Below, one piece after another: positions 1 through 8,490 of a stretch of DNA of 64,000 nt; the first letter of the stretch is position 1; each line of letters opens with the position of its first letter. Below the pieces are notes generated by a model. It saw only the letters and a program-made list of their open reading frames with translations. It made no database searches and was not told where the DNA came from. The stretch covers positions 1 to 64,000 of the forward strand of contig JAGSHN010000030.1 of the NCBI GenBank assembly GCA_029855935.1, given 5' to 3'. The translations under genes and the position numbers were made by a program. The DNA is from Candidatus Thorarchaeota archaeon (lineage in GTDB: Archaea > Asgardarchaeota > Thorarchaeia > Thorarchaeales > Thorarchaeaceae).

Positions 1-1
1 C

Positions 2-604
2 GGCTATGCCTGGGTCTTTCCACGGGGACCTCTGGTCGTCGTCGGCACAGGCGGCTTGGTCAGCGAGGTCAGAGCCTCGGGGAGACGTCTGCAGGAGTAT
101 CTGGACCACCTTGTACAGGAGACAGAGCCCGCGCGCTCCGAACTAAGTGGAGCAGAGACCGTCAGAACGGAGGCGGCACTTATGCCCCTTGCCGGTGTGG
201 TTCGTCCTTCGTCTGCAGAGCGAGTGATGCTCGCAGGTGACGCAGCAGGCCACTGCTCGCCCATAACAGGGGAGGGGATCTACTACTCTATGGTGGGCGG
301 GGAGTGTGCAGCGCGAGCCGCAGTTCACGCGGTCAGCAGGGGCGACTTCAGCGCGAAGACTCTGAGAGGGTACGAGAGAGCATGGACCCGGCGGATTGGT
401 TCCGACCTCAAGTGGGGTCTGTGGCTCCAGCGCAGACTGATCCGGAGCGGGTCGCGATCGCTGGGCCCGGCCCTGCTCTCGTCTGAGAAGAACATTCGCG
501 CTATTGGAGAGATGCTCCTTGGCGAGCGGACGGTGCTCCGCGCGATACTCTCTGTCGCTCCCTCGTACGCGCGCCTGAAGATAGGCGAGCGCTTCTCCCG
601 TTGA
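2..604 (+). CDS. Geranylgeranyl reductase family protein, 3' part (5' end outside window)
   Basis: The reading frame is open from base 2, so the gene begins before the window; only about 200 C-terminal residues are visible. The first residues, GYAWVFPRG, match the conserved 'GY.WVFP.G' segment of geranylgeranyl reductases, followed by a GDAAGHCSPITGEGI motif, the C-terminal FAD-binding loop of the family. These flavoproteins saturate the isoprenoid chains of archaeal membrane lipids or related prenyl groups. A GTXXG-like stretch (VVVGTGG) follows the start. The C-terminal third is helical, as in the family. The exact substrate (digeranylgeranyl-glycerophospholipid or another prenyl compound) cannot be decided from this fragment. 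Confidence 0.85.
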   Translation, partial: GYAWVFPRGPLVVVGTGGLVSEVRASGRRLQEYLDHLVQETEPARSELSGAETVRTEAALMPLAGVVRPSSAERVMLAGDAAGHCSPITGEGIYYSMVGGECAARAAVHAVSRGDFSAKTLRGYERAWTRRIGSDLKWGLWLQRRLIRSGSRSLGPALLSSEKNIRAIGEMLLGERTVLRAILSVAPSYARLKIGERFSR

Positions 605-1174
605 GATCTGGACCGATAGCATCGCACAGTTTCTTCGGACGCAGCGGGTGTCAACGACAGTGACTGGCCCACACCTCTGTGATGCGTCAGCGATACGTTA
701 GAGAATGACTTATATTGTGGGGTTCTTACCCCTGCAATCAATTGATTGAAGTACTCGCAACGGTCTTCTCTGAGGATTGCGGAAACCGCAACAGGGGCGT
801 CTGTCGCTCTCACCTCGGGAATACCGCCTGATAGAGGGACCCGACATACACAGGTCACACGTTGGTCAACCACCCAGGCAAGGGGCAGGCTCACATTGCC
901 CCACGTGATTGGGGACAGCGTTGGGCAACCAAGACGGGGAAGAAGGGACCGGAGATCCTCGGAGGCGAGGAAAGAACTGACACAAAGAGCCTGCCCTCGC
1001 CTCCAAATTCTCTACTGTTTCGCGGCCCGGTGACTCGAGGTTCTGTGGGTGACCCTGCTCTGCTGAGTCACGTCTGACACTCCTCCGACGTGCTCCCGAT
1101 TGCCCATCAGTGGTTCCGGTCTTGTGAACGGCCTGATTGTGTGCTGGTACTGACAATGGGTCATATCTCTGCTG
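605..1174. other. Gene-free stretch downstream of the reductase
   Basis: No ORF here has convincing protein-like composition; the short ones give low-complexity or basic products. A small hairpin (GGGG 719-722 with CCCC 729-732) is followed at once by a perfect 14-base palindrome, CAATCAATTGATTG, at 735-748. These could be a terminator for the reductase or a protein-binding site. The right end of the stretch runs into decayed CRISPR sequence. Confidence 0.5.
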
Positions 1175-1342
1175 TGCTCCATTCCCATCACGATTCGATT
1201 GAAACACCTACGTAGCTAAGCTATCGTGGAGGGGCCTCCCATCGTCTCACTCCCACTCTCAGTCCGATCCAAACATAGTACTATGAAGTTCTGGACCGAC
1301 AACACTGCGCCATTTCGACCCTACTTTTAGGCCGGTTGAAAC
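1175..1342 (-). CRISPR. Decayed CRISPR repeats (two clear, one doubtful), no longer a working array
   Basis: Two 31-base units on the minus strand match the repeat of the intact array at 63701-64000. The unit at 1312-1342 has 25 of 31 identical bases and the unit at 1244-1274 has 23 of 31, counted by eye without gaps. They are separated by 37 bases, inside the 36-40 range of the intact spacers. A third unit at 1175-1205 retains mainly the end of the repeat (CGATTGAAAC) with about 14 of 31 matches; its distance gives a 38-base spacer. Divergence between units suggests an abandoned locus. The adjacent leader remnant fixes the orientation. Confidence 0.72.
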
Positions 1343-1430
1343 TGCAGCTAGCTTGACCCGTTTCCGGCAAGATAAGTCCTACGGTGGTTGCTCTGTGCAC
1401 TCTTTCCCGGAAGTCTCTGGTCGTGCATAG
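1343..1430 (-). promoter_or_regulatory. Decayed CRISPR leader, paralogue of the leader at 63613-63700
   Basis: The reverse complement of these 88 bases aligns without gaps to the 88 bases just before the first intact repeat at 63701. I count about 61 identical positions. Shared blocks include GTGCACA and CAACCACC/CGACCACC. The likely TATA element is kept at the same distance from the first repeat: CTTATCTTG here (1368-1376 complement) and CTTATTTTG there. Similarity fades beyond this segment. Confidence 0.7.
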
Positions 1431-1675
1431 TGCGAGGTGAGTCCGAATCTCCAGCGAGGTGAGATGTGCGACTTGGGTCACCCCGGACGCGGCGGCGACC
1501 GTTCCCGCCTGATGACCGAACTATGATCGGATGGAACAAGATGGGACATAATGGCCTGCTGCTCGAAGGCCTCTGTCCTTCTGTGTCTGACGCAGGATGA
1601 TCTAGTGCTCGCTATCCCGCGCGACTTGATGAGGGCTTGGCGAGGTGTGGAGAGTGTCGGACTGGCCTCGGTCGC
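1431..1675. other. Intergenic sequence without recognised feature
   Basis: Nothing could be recognised between the leader remnant and the end of the small minus-strand gene. Reading frames through this stretch do not look like protein, and it does not resemble the sequence upstream of the intact CRISPR leader. Confidence 0.4.
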
Positions 1676-1945
1676 CTACGACGCCTCGGCACGCATCTTG
1701 TTGACAATGAGGCACTTCTGACGGTAGGCCTCCTCATCGAGGCTGGTGATGAACTGTTCGAGACGCTTGACGCGTGTGAATTCCTCCTCGATTCCGAGGT
1801 CGCGCACGGTCACAAGTGCCGTCTTGTTCTGAATTCTGACATAGATCCCACCAATGCCTACGTGATGCTTCATGTAGACTGGTTGATCCTGTCCCTTGAC
1901 CCGATAGAACCCTTGTCTTCTTAGCATCCTTGAGAACATCTGCAT
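1676..1945 (-). CDS. Hypothetical protein, 89 aa
   Basis: I do not recognise the family. The product is a small, mixed-charge, soluble protein beginning MQMFSRMLRRQGF, with a central beta-like stretch (IGGIYVRIQNKTALVTVRDL) and a helical charged C-terminus. It has balanced composition, unlike the overlapping plus-strand frame. Upstream on the minus strand there is a GGGAGGG ribosome-binding site about 9 bases before the ATG and an AT-rich TATA-like element near 1995-2003, both supporting a real gene. It stands alone between the CRISPR remnant and a long intergenic region. No catalytic motif or membrane segment is visible. Confidence 0.55.
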   Translation of the reverse strand: MQMFSRMLRRQGFYRVKGQDQPVYMKHHVGIGGIYVRIQNKTALVTVRDLGIEEEFTRVKRLEQFITSLDEEAYRQKCLIVNKMRAEAS

Positions 1946-2501
1946 CTGTGCAGCCCTCCCGGCGGCTGACGAAAATATGAGTACACGTATCTACAATATA
2001 AACACATCACATTCCGTTGAGTAAACGTATGAGATGGGCAGCTTTGCCATTCTGAACAAAGACTACAGAATGAGGCCTCCGGCAATACAAAACTCCGTTC
2101 TGCGGATTCTTTTTCTGCACTTGACCACGCAGCTGGCCAAGAAGTAACATCTATGTTCACCGTTTGGCGCGGAACAATCATACGTTTACTAGTTAGAGCA
2201 TCAGTGGGACATGGTAAATGGCATACGTGTACTAGGTATATGTCTAGGAATTTACTCACCGGGCACGGTACACGTGTGCATCGAGCAAGGCAGACCATTG
2301 TCCAGTGTGGGTGTACTCAGGCCCGACAATCGGACGCGCACTCACTACGCCGTTGGACAGGAGCTCTCCCGTGAAGTAACTCAATCCGATCGGCGCCGCT
2401 TGCCGTGTCCGTCAGATACTGTGTCGTCTACCGCAAGACCGGAATTCTTGATGTCCTCACAAGCGCATAATTCATATTGCAAGCTGGACTCAGCGGCATG
2501 T
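1946..2501. other. Intergenic region upstream of the membrane protein at 2502
   Basis: About 550 bases without a credible gene. The left edge holds the likely promoter of the minus-strand 89-aa gene. The right edge holds a TATA-like element (CATAATTCATAT, 2464-2475), about 30 bases before the start at 2502. An in-frame extension upstream of 2502 is open, but its composition is poor and it is not matched by the paralogue at 3272. Confidence 0.45.
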
Positions 2502-3173
2502 ATGTACAACCTGCCACACCCTCCAGGAGAGCACGCCAAGAAGAGCCCCTTCGCCCTCTTTGTAGCCGCCATCCTGATTGTCTCCGGCATAGTTCTGGCG
2601 ATCTACGAGTGGCTCAATGCATCATCGGTCTATGATTGGGCTGCGGGGTGGGGCTTGGCGACACCCCTGTATCTCATTTTCATAGGAGTGATGATGAGCG
2701 ACCTTGACTCGGCCGAGTCGCTGAGGAAACTGGCGGAACCGATAGCCACCGAGCTCAATCTGCCGACTTATGCAGAGAGCGACTTTGTATCTCTGAGGCG
2801 GATGTTCTTTGCATTGCTATTAGTGCTGACGCTACTGAGCGTTGTGCCGCTACAGTACCAATGGTCATTCGTCATGTGGTTTCTAGTCACCTTCGGTCTG
2901 CTTGCCACAGAGATCTCGGTGTATGTGTTCATAGGGGAGATGTTCCTCTATCTCGTCGTCGTGGCAGTTCTCTCTACAATCTCTCTCACTATTGCTACGA
3001 AGACTCATCCTCTTGGAGGACAGATCCTCGAACGGCTGCAGGAGATTGAGGCCGAGGAGAAGAAGCGCGAGAAAGAGCAGAAGGGTCAGCAAGAGAAGGC
3101 CGAACCGGAAAGTGCAAGCCCTGACGAAGGCGAGAGCGACTTGGATTTCGGATTCAGTCCCGACCAAGAATAG
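2502..3173 (+). CDS. Four-helix membrane protein with charged cytosolic tail
   Basis: 223 residues and no known family recognised. Hydrophobic segments lie at about residues 15-38, 45-65, 98-118 and 122-165 (the last probably two helices), followed by a strongly charged, Glu/Lys-rich tail of about 50 residues that looks like a coiled coil and then a disordered acidic end. The start was chosen at ATG 2502 because the neighbouring paralogue at 3272 begins at the same position (MYNLPHPP versus MYSTPQVP). The frame could extend to ATG 2451. A motif shared by both copies is AEPIA.EL.LP.YAE.D. The role is unknown; the tail may recruit a partner to the membrane. Confidence 0.7.
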   Translation: MYNLPHPPGEHAKKSPFALFVAAILIVSGIVLAIYEWLNASSVYDWAAGWGLATPLYLIFIGVMMSDLDSAESLRKLAEPIATELNLPTYAESDFVSLRRMFFALLLVLTLLSVVPLQYQWSFVMWFLVTFGLLATEISVYVFIGEMFLYLVVVAVLSTISLTIATKTHPLGGQILERLQEIEAEEKKREKEQKGQQEKAEPESASPDEGESDLDFGFSPDQE

Positions 3174-3271
3174 CGACCGGTTTCCTACGCCCTAACGATC
3201 ACGGCATCAATCACCCACAGGATCGAGGGGGGCCGTAACTACCACATTCTGATCTTGCCCTAGGGTGCCAC

Positions 3272-3935
3272 GTGTACAGCACACCTCAAGTACCAGAGGG
3301 GTTCACCACTGTAGGCCGCTTCAAGCTTCTCATTTCCCTCCTCTTCATAATGTCCGGTGTCGCCTTCGGAGCCTACAAGTGGCTCAACTCGTCGTCGTTC
3401 TACGAGTGGGCGACCGGATGGGGCTCAGCAGGGGCAGGCTACATCGTTGGTCACAGGACTGATCCTGTTTCCAAACACTCTGTCCACGGAGGCGCTCAGG
3501 GCTGAGGCCGAACCAATAGCCATCGAACTCCATCTCCCCGCCTATGCGGAGGCTGACTACGTAAGGCTCAAGCAACAACACTTCGTCCTGATCACAGTCC
3601 TGAATCTTGTTGCTGTGGCACCATTTCAGCTCCAGTGGTCTCTCTTCGTTCGGCTGTTGGTTGAATATGACCTCTACCTGACAGACGCGGCTCTGACGTT
3701 TGTCCTCCTTGAGTTCGTACCCTTTGTGCAGATTCCGGACAAGCTCTGCAGTCTTGCCAGCTGGATAGCCAAGAGATCCCACCCTGCTGGGGCTCAGATT
3801 CTGGAGCGACTCGAGCAGGTCCGACAGGAGGAACAGGAGACAATCGAACAGAGGGGCACGACAAGGCGTAGCAGGATGACCCTGAACACTTCCGTGATCA
3901 CAACTTCAGGCCTCGGTGACGACACACGCTGGTAA
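3272..3935 (+). pseudogene. Frameshifted tandem paralogue of the membrane protein at 2502
   Basis: The first frame (from ATG 3272) matches the upstream gene through 'YKWLNSSSFYEWATGWGSAG' and then loses similarity. From about 3445 similarity resumes in the next frame (LSTEALRAEAEPIAIELHLP...) and continues to a stop at 3933-3935. A single-base insertion (or two-base loss) near 3437-3460 explains this. The C-terminal part keeps the hydrophobic segments and the 'RSHPAGAQILERLEQV' motif that matches 'KTHPLGGQILERLQEI' upstream. It is either a recent pseudogene or a sequencing error in an intact gene; both halves otherwise look selected. Confidence 0.65.
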
Positions 3936-4014
3936 GCTGTCCTGATGAGTGTCTCACCACGTGCCTCTTGACAACCCTTAAAACCCCAGCATGTCGACGG
4001 TGCCAAGACTCACC

Positions 4015-4554
4015 ATGGACATCTTCGGCGACCTGTTCAATGCCATCATCGATGTACTGGATCCAGTTGCCAACCCGCCTGCCTCGGCACTGTTCGTGTT
4101 CATCGTAGGCGTCACTCTCTCGCTGTTCTCGACAGTGGTGACAGTGAGAATGGTCGACCTGGAGGACCTCAGGGAGAAGACCGAGTTCGTCAACGAGTGG
4201 CGCAGGAAGCAGATGCAGGCGATGAAGACGATGGACCCGGTTCTTCTCACCGAGGTTATGGCACAGAGGAGTAGAGTGCTGCTTGTCCAGTCTCAGGTGG
4301 CTCAGGCGCGGATGAAGCCGATGTGCGTCTTCTACCTGCCGATGTTGATTGTCTTCTTCCTCCTAGGGGCCGTCTACGGGGTCACTCCAGTCGCGATCCT
4401 TCCGTTCAACATTCAGCACGTCTTGCCCTTCCTCGATGGGTGGATAGGACGGACTCTCGACAGCGGCGCCTTTGGCCTCTATTTCTGGTCGTGGTACGTG
4501 CTGACGAGCGCCGGTATTGGCAACATCATCAGAAGAGCAGCAGGGCTCGTTTGA
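4015..4554 (+). CDS. DUF106 family membrane protein (EMC3/TMCO1-like insertase)
   Basis: The 179-residue product has the layout of archaeal DUF106 proteins, which belong with YidC, Oxa1, EMC3 and TMCO1 in the superfamily that inserts membrane proteins. There is a first helix at about 20-42, then a long cytosolic coiled-coil hairpin with 'VDLEDLREKTEFVNEWRRKQ', then two to three helices from about residue 100 onward. A TATA-like element (CCTTAAAACC, 3976-3985) lies only 6 bases before ATG 3991 but about 30 before ATG 4015, so 4015 is the better start. It is convergent with the MFS gene. The function is inferred from the family. Confidence 0.75.
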   Translation: MDIFGDLFNAIIDVLDPVANPPASALFVFIVGVTLSLFSTVVTVRMVDLEDLREKTEFVNEWRRKQMQAMKTMDPVLLTEVMAQRSRVLLVQSQVAQARMKPMCVFYLPMLIVFFLLGAVYGVTPVAILPFNIQHVLPFLDGWIGRTLDSGAFGLYFWSWYVLTSAGIGNIIRRAAGLV

Positions 4555-4612
4555 GCGCCCATTCTGATCTCGGGGCGGAGGCTGCTCCCACGGGAGACCG
4601 CCCGGCACTTGC

Positions 4613-5854
4613 TCACTGCGACTTCTCTGTTCTAGGCCGTACTACCATCAGAATCACAGTGGCTACGACACACAGGACGAGTGAGACGTGGAATGATGCA
4701 AGATGACCCATGTTGTCCCATACCCATCCGAGGAGCATCCCGGCCGGGAGAGCGGCTATGCCCACGGCCATCTGAAAGGCACCGATGACGCTGGCGCGTC
4801 GTTCCTCCTCGACTAAATCGGCGACGTAGCTGGTCTGCACGGGGTCGAGAGCGCCGTTCGCGAGGCCGAAGAATATCATCAACGGGAGGACCGTGAGCCA
4901 GTCGGTCGTGAGATTCGCCCAGAAGGAGGTGAGTGCAAGCAGGATGAATGCGGCTATCAGTACAGGCCTTCTGCCCACGCTGTCGGAGGCCCGACCGAAG
5001 GGATATGCTGACAGGGCATAGACACCGGTGAACAGGATGTAGAGGAGGGGCAACTGAACCTCGACGTACCCGAAGTCCGCAGCGTACAGGATGAGGAACG
5101 AGTAGGAATATGTCCCCAGGGCAAGGATAATTGAGGCGAGGAGGAAGAGCTTCAGGTCTCGGCTCAGGCCACGGAATGAGACTCCCCTGAAGACCTCACG
5201 ACCAGCCTCCTCACGGATCAGCAGTACCACAAGGAGGACGGCTATCGTGCCCGGGATGGCGGCGAGGATGAATGTCCAGAAGTAGCCGAGATAGAGGAAC
5301 AGCACAAAGCTCAGTGTGGCCCCCACAAGAGCGCCTGCAGAGTCTGCCGCCCGCAAGAAGCCGAAGGCCCGCCCGCGTCGCTTCTCACGTGCGTGGGCTG
5401 CGACTATTGCGTCTCTGGGAGGACCACGCATCTTTCCCAAGCGGTCAAAGGCCTTCAGTACGAGTATCTGCCAGAATGAGACACTGAAGATGAAGGCCAG
5501 CCTCGACAGCATCGATATGAGGTAGCCGGAGGTTATGAACGGCTTCCGTTTCCTGAGCCTATCCGACGCGTAGCCAGAGGCCAGCTTTGACAGAGAGGTC
5601 ACTGCTATGGCCATTCCGTCGACGATGCCAATCTGAAACAGGTTCAGCCCGAGCTGACGCTGGAGGAAGGTTGGCCAGACCGGGGCAATCATGTCCGACC
5701 CAACATCGTTCATGAACGAAGCAGAGGCGAAGACTACTGTGGGGTCTATTCCCTCGTTGTCGGTGTTCTCGGCCGTGAGTATCACCTTGCCTCCGTTCCT
5801 GAACTCCGCCCCTATTGTATATAGCTCTCTGGTCAATGTCCACCTCTGAGTCAT
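4613..5854 (-). CDS. Major facilitator superfamily transporter
   Basis: About 413 residues with 12 predicted transmembrane helices. It shows an MFS signature loop between helices 2 and 3 (SGYASDRLRKRKPFI) and its echo in the second half (AYPFGRASDSVGRRPVLIA), with a DR.GK.MRGPPRDA stretch in helix 4 typical of drug or organic-anion MFS families. The frame could start at 5905, but that is only 26 bases from the divergent start at 5932 and adds 17 residues unlike a transporter. The next ATG (5854) precedes the first helix. The substrate cannot be told. It shares its upstream region with the DUF362 gene. Confidence 0.85.
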   Translation of the reverse strand: MTQRWTLTRELYTIGAEFRNGGKVILTAENTDNEGIDPTVVFASASFMNDVGSDMIAPVWPTFLQRQLGLNLFQIGIVDGMAIAVTSLSKLASGYASDRLRKRKPFITSGYLISMLSRLAFIFSVSFWQILVLKAFDRLGKMRGPPRDAIVAAHAREKRRGRAFGFLRAADSAGALVGATLSFVLFLYLGYFWTFILAAIPGTIAVLLVVLLIREEAGREVFRGVSFRGLSRDLKLFLLASIILALGTYSYSFLILYAADFGYVEVQLPLLYILFTGVYALSAYPFGRASDSVGRRPVLIAAFILLALTSFWANLTTDWLTVLPLMIFFGLANGALDPVQTSYVADLVEEERRASVIGAFQMAVGIAALPAGMLLGWVWDNMGHLASFHVSLVLCVVATVILMVVRPRTEKSQ

Positions 5855-5931
5855 CCTGCAGGACCGCACATTGTGGCTGTACGGTGCTTCAGTGAATAGA
5901 CTCATATTGAGCGCAGAGAATTGGGTTGCCT

Positions 5932-7128
5932 ATGCCAGAGCCAGCAACGGTGTATTTCGGTTCTGTCCAGCATGGTGCCAAGGCTGCCTTTGCATCATTC
6001 GCAGCGAAGGTCGACGAGGTCTTCAGGAGACTGGACCTCTCCACGATTGACAAGAAGGACAAGGTTGCGATCAAGATGCACCTTGGTTTCAGGGACGGCT
6101 ATCAGACGGTGCCCGTGTTCTTTGTCCGTCGGATTGTCAAGGCAATCAAGGAACGGGGTGCCTTTCCGTTTGTCACCGACAATCCGACGTCAGTGTACAA
6201 TGCTGTTGCGAGGGGCTACACGCAAGAGACATGTGGCTGTCCAATCATTCCGATAACTGGTGTGAAAGACGGCTACGTGGAGAGGGTCGATGCCGGGCTC
6301 CACGGCGTCGAGAGTATGGATCTTGCTGGAGTTCTGAGGGACGCGGACGTCCTTGTTGACCTGACGCACGTGAAGGGCCACAACTCTTGTGGCTTCGGCG
6401 GTGCAATCAAGAACATCGCCATCGGGGGCTACGCCGCAAATACGAGGTGGAAAAAGTATCACACCGTGTACTCGCACGTCCCATACTGGGACCCTGACAA
6501 GTGCACACCGGAGCACGCAAAGAGACTTGTCGACTCCTGTCCCTACAACTGCATCAAGTACGACGAGGGGAGACACAGTCTGACGATAGTGTTCGATGTG
6601 TGCAATCAGTGTATGAAGTGTATCAGAGCTGACGAGGGGGTCGGATGCCTGGACATAAGACAGGAGCACTTCTCCGCGTTTCAAGAGCTTATGGCCGTCG
6701 GTGCGAAGATCGTCCTTGACACCTTCGACGAAGACAAGCGGTTCTTCGTCAGTTTCCTGACTGAGATAACCGCCCTGTGTGATTGCTGGGGCTTCGGGCA
6801 GCCCTGTGTCGTCAATGACATCGGAGTACTCTCAAGCCGGGACATTGTTGCCATAGAGCAGGCGTCGCTGGACCTCATAGCCAAGGAGGGCCTGATCGAG
6901 AAGAACATCCCACCGTTCCTGCGGACCAATCTCGATCCCCATATGGACCTGCATCCATTCCAGCGCCTTCACGGACCAATGAAGGACCCCCATATCGCGG
7001 TCCGGTATGCTGAGAAGCTCGGGCTCGGGACCACAGAGTACGAACTTGTCGAGATTCTGAGGCCAGAGGAGACCCTGAAGATGAAGCCGCCGGAGGGCAT
7101 CAGCGAGACAGAGCCATCATTCTTCTAG
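5932..7128 (+). CDS. DUF362 domain protein with cysteine clusters
   Basis: A 398-residue protein of the DUF362 family, seen in 'DLTHVKGHNSCGFGGAIKNI' (a hallmark of the domain) and the N-terminal 'AIKMHLGFRDGYQTVP'. The middle contains two cysteine groups, CPYNC and CNQCMKC, like [4Fe-4S] ligands, although the spacing differs from a classic 2x4Fe ferredoxin. DUF362 proteins are often near redox enzymes, but their reaction is not established. ATG 5932 is used; a TTG six bases earlier is also in frame. No signal peptide is seen. It is divergent from the MFS transporter, so a shared control region of under 80 bases lies between them. Confidence 0.8.
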   Translation: MPEPATVYFGSVQHGAKAAFASFAAKVDEVFRRLDLSTIDKKDKVAIKMHLGFRDGYQTVPVFFVRRIVKAIKERGAFPFVTDNPTSVYNAVARGYTQETCGCPIIPITGVKDGYVERVDAGLHGVESMDLAGVLRDADVLVDLTHVKGHNSCGFGGAIKNIAIGGYAANTRWKKYHTVYSHVPYWDPDKCTPEHAKRLVDSCPYNCIKYDEGRHSLTIVFDVCNQCMKCIRADEGVGCLDIRQEHFSAFQELMAVGAKIVLDTFDEDKRFFVSFLTEITALCDCWGFGQPCVVNDIGVLSSRDIVAIEQASLDLIAKEGLIEKNIPPFLRTNLDPHMDLHPFQRLHGPMKDPHIAVRYAEKLGLGTTEYELVEILRPEETLKMKPPEGISETEPSFF

Positions 7129-7307
7129 CTTGCGAGACGAACACCTACAGCGATGATCCTGCTATCACACTATGGGAACGCCTTCCCGATTGGCATCGAC
7201 CAGCGGATGCAGCATCGTGTCTCGCGGTAACCGAGAGATTGTCGGAGCAGGTATACGCACACAATACGCTAATAACGTCATGCTGCCGTGCCTGTGCGGC
7301 GATAGAG

Positions 7308-8402
7308 GTGATTCTGCCACCGCCCACAGCAACGGTACTCTTCACGTTCGAGCAGGTCACATTCTGGGCTGGTGCCCTATTGATGCTCCGGACCTACCGG
7401 AGATACGGGTTCGAGGCCTACAGGTATATGGCGCTGTCATTTGGCCTCTGGGCTGTCAGCTCGTCATTCAGGCTCTTGGCAAACATGTTTGAGAGCAACG
7501 AGATGAACACGGTAACCACCCTGTGGCAGGTGATGAACCTCTTTCTGATCCTCGGTATTGTGACGACGTTCTATTCGTTCTTCTACTATCAGCACAACCG
7601 ACTACCCGCGCGCACAAACATCGCATCCCTCCTCGGCGGAGGTACAATCGTCGCCTACTGTAACCCGGACTGGTTCAGCGTCAGTCGAGACTTGCAGGCC
7701 CAGATCTATGCGGCCTCGTATTCTCCCGTTGTCAACCTCTTCGCAGTACCACTTATCGTACTCTTCATACTGGTCTTCCTGCGTCCGATATTCAGAAAGT
7801 TCAGAAGGGCGAGCTCGGAGGAGGGACGCAAGGAGGCTCTGAGCCTACTGCTGGTCCTGTCGTTCCTTCTTGGCTGGGCAGCAGCGAGCGGTCTGACGGG
7901 AATTCCTCTTGTGCGCATTGCGCGACCGTTCCTCTTTGTCGCAGGATGGATGGTGTGGATAGTATTGACCTCTCGCCGGCCTCTGACGCTGATCTTCTCT
8001 GAGAGGTCATTCGACAAAGTACTTGTGATGACGAGCGCGGGCTATCCGATACTGCTGTACGACTTCCAAGAAAAGCGATTTGAGGACCCCTCTCTCTTCT
8101 CTGCGCTCTTCTCTGCCCTAGAGACGGCCATGAGCAACCTCATTGAGACACAGAGCGAGCTACAATCAATCTACTACGAGAACAAGGTCATCACCATCGA
8201 GAAGAGAGCAGACGTGTTCTTTTTCGGGATTGGCGACGAACCGGACACAGCTCTTGAGGCTGCGCTTCGCGTGTTTGCTGACCTGTTGTTGCAGTATCAC
8301 TCGTTCTCGGTCGAGGAGGACGGGGCCGTTTTCGCTCTTGACCTTGACGAAGATGTGGTAACGGAGATAGTAGAGCAGTCATTCGGGAGTGTCACAGTAT
8401 AG
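7308..8402 (+). CDS. Polytopic membrane protein with C-terminal longin/roadblock-like domain
   Basis: The N-terminal half has about seven hydrophobic segments resembling the 7TM sensor part found in front of histidine kinases. The C-terminal 130 residues (from 'KVLVMTSAGYPILLYDF') have the beta-alpha-beta pattern of longin/roadblock-type small-GTPase regulatory domains, which are numerous in Asgard archaea. No kinase motif is present. GTG 7308 is preferred because GATAGAGG precedes it and the first helix starts soon after; the frame is open to TTG 7239. The role is inferred: a membrane platform for a small GTPase or for another longin-domain protein. Confidence 0.6.
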   Translation: MILPPPTATVLFTFEQVTFWAGALLMLRTYRRYGFEAYRYMALSFGLWAVSSSFRLLANMFESNEMNTVTTLWQVMNLFLILGIVTTFYSFFYYQHNRLPARTNIASLLGGGTIVAYCNPDWFSVSRDLQAQIYAASYSPVVNLFAVPLIVLFILVFLRPIFRKFRRASSEEGRKEALSLLLVLSFLLGWAAASGLTGIPLVRIARPFLFVAGWMVWIVLTSRRPLTLIFSERSFDKVLVMTSAGYPILLYDFQEKRFEDPSLFSALFSALETAMSNLIETQSELQSIYYENKVITIEKRADVFFFGIGDEPDTALEAALRVFADLLLQYHSFSVEEDGAVFALDLDEDVVTEIVEQSFGSVTV

Positions 8403-8490
8403 GAAGCAGGCTGCTGGTCTGTGTCTTGTGGGAAATACAATCACAGAAAAGCAAAATAATCACACAGGGTCTGCTAGTGACTACCGGAGG

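Noticed and set aside
1106-1136. Possible fourth decayed CRISPR repeat
   Set aside because: The spacing is too long and only a few bases at the end resemble the repeat.
1637-1924. Open frame of 95 codons on the plus strand
   Set aside because: It is antisense to the 89-aa minus-strand ORF, which has better composition, a ribosome-binding site and a promoter-like element.
5272-5525. Arg/Ser-rich plus-strand frames
   Set aside because: Shadows of the MFS transporter on the opposite strand.
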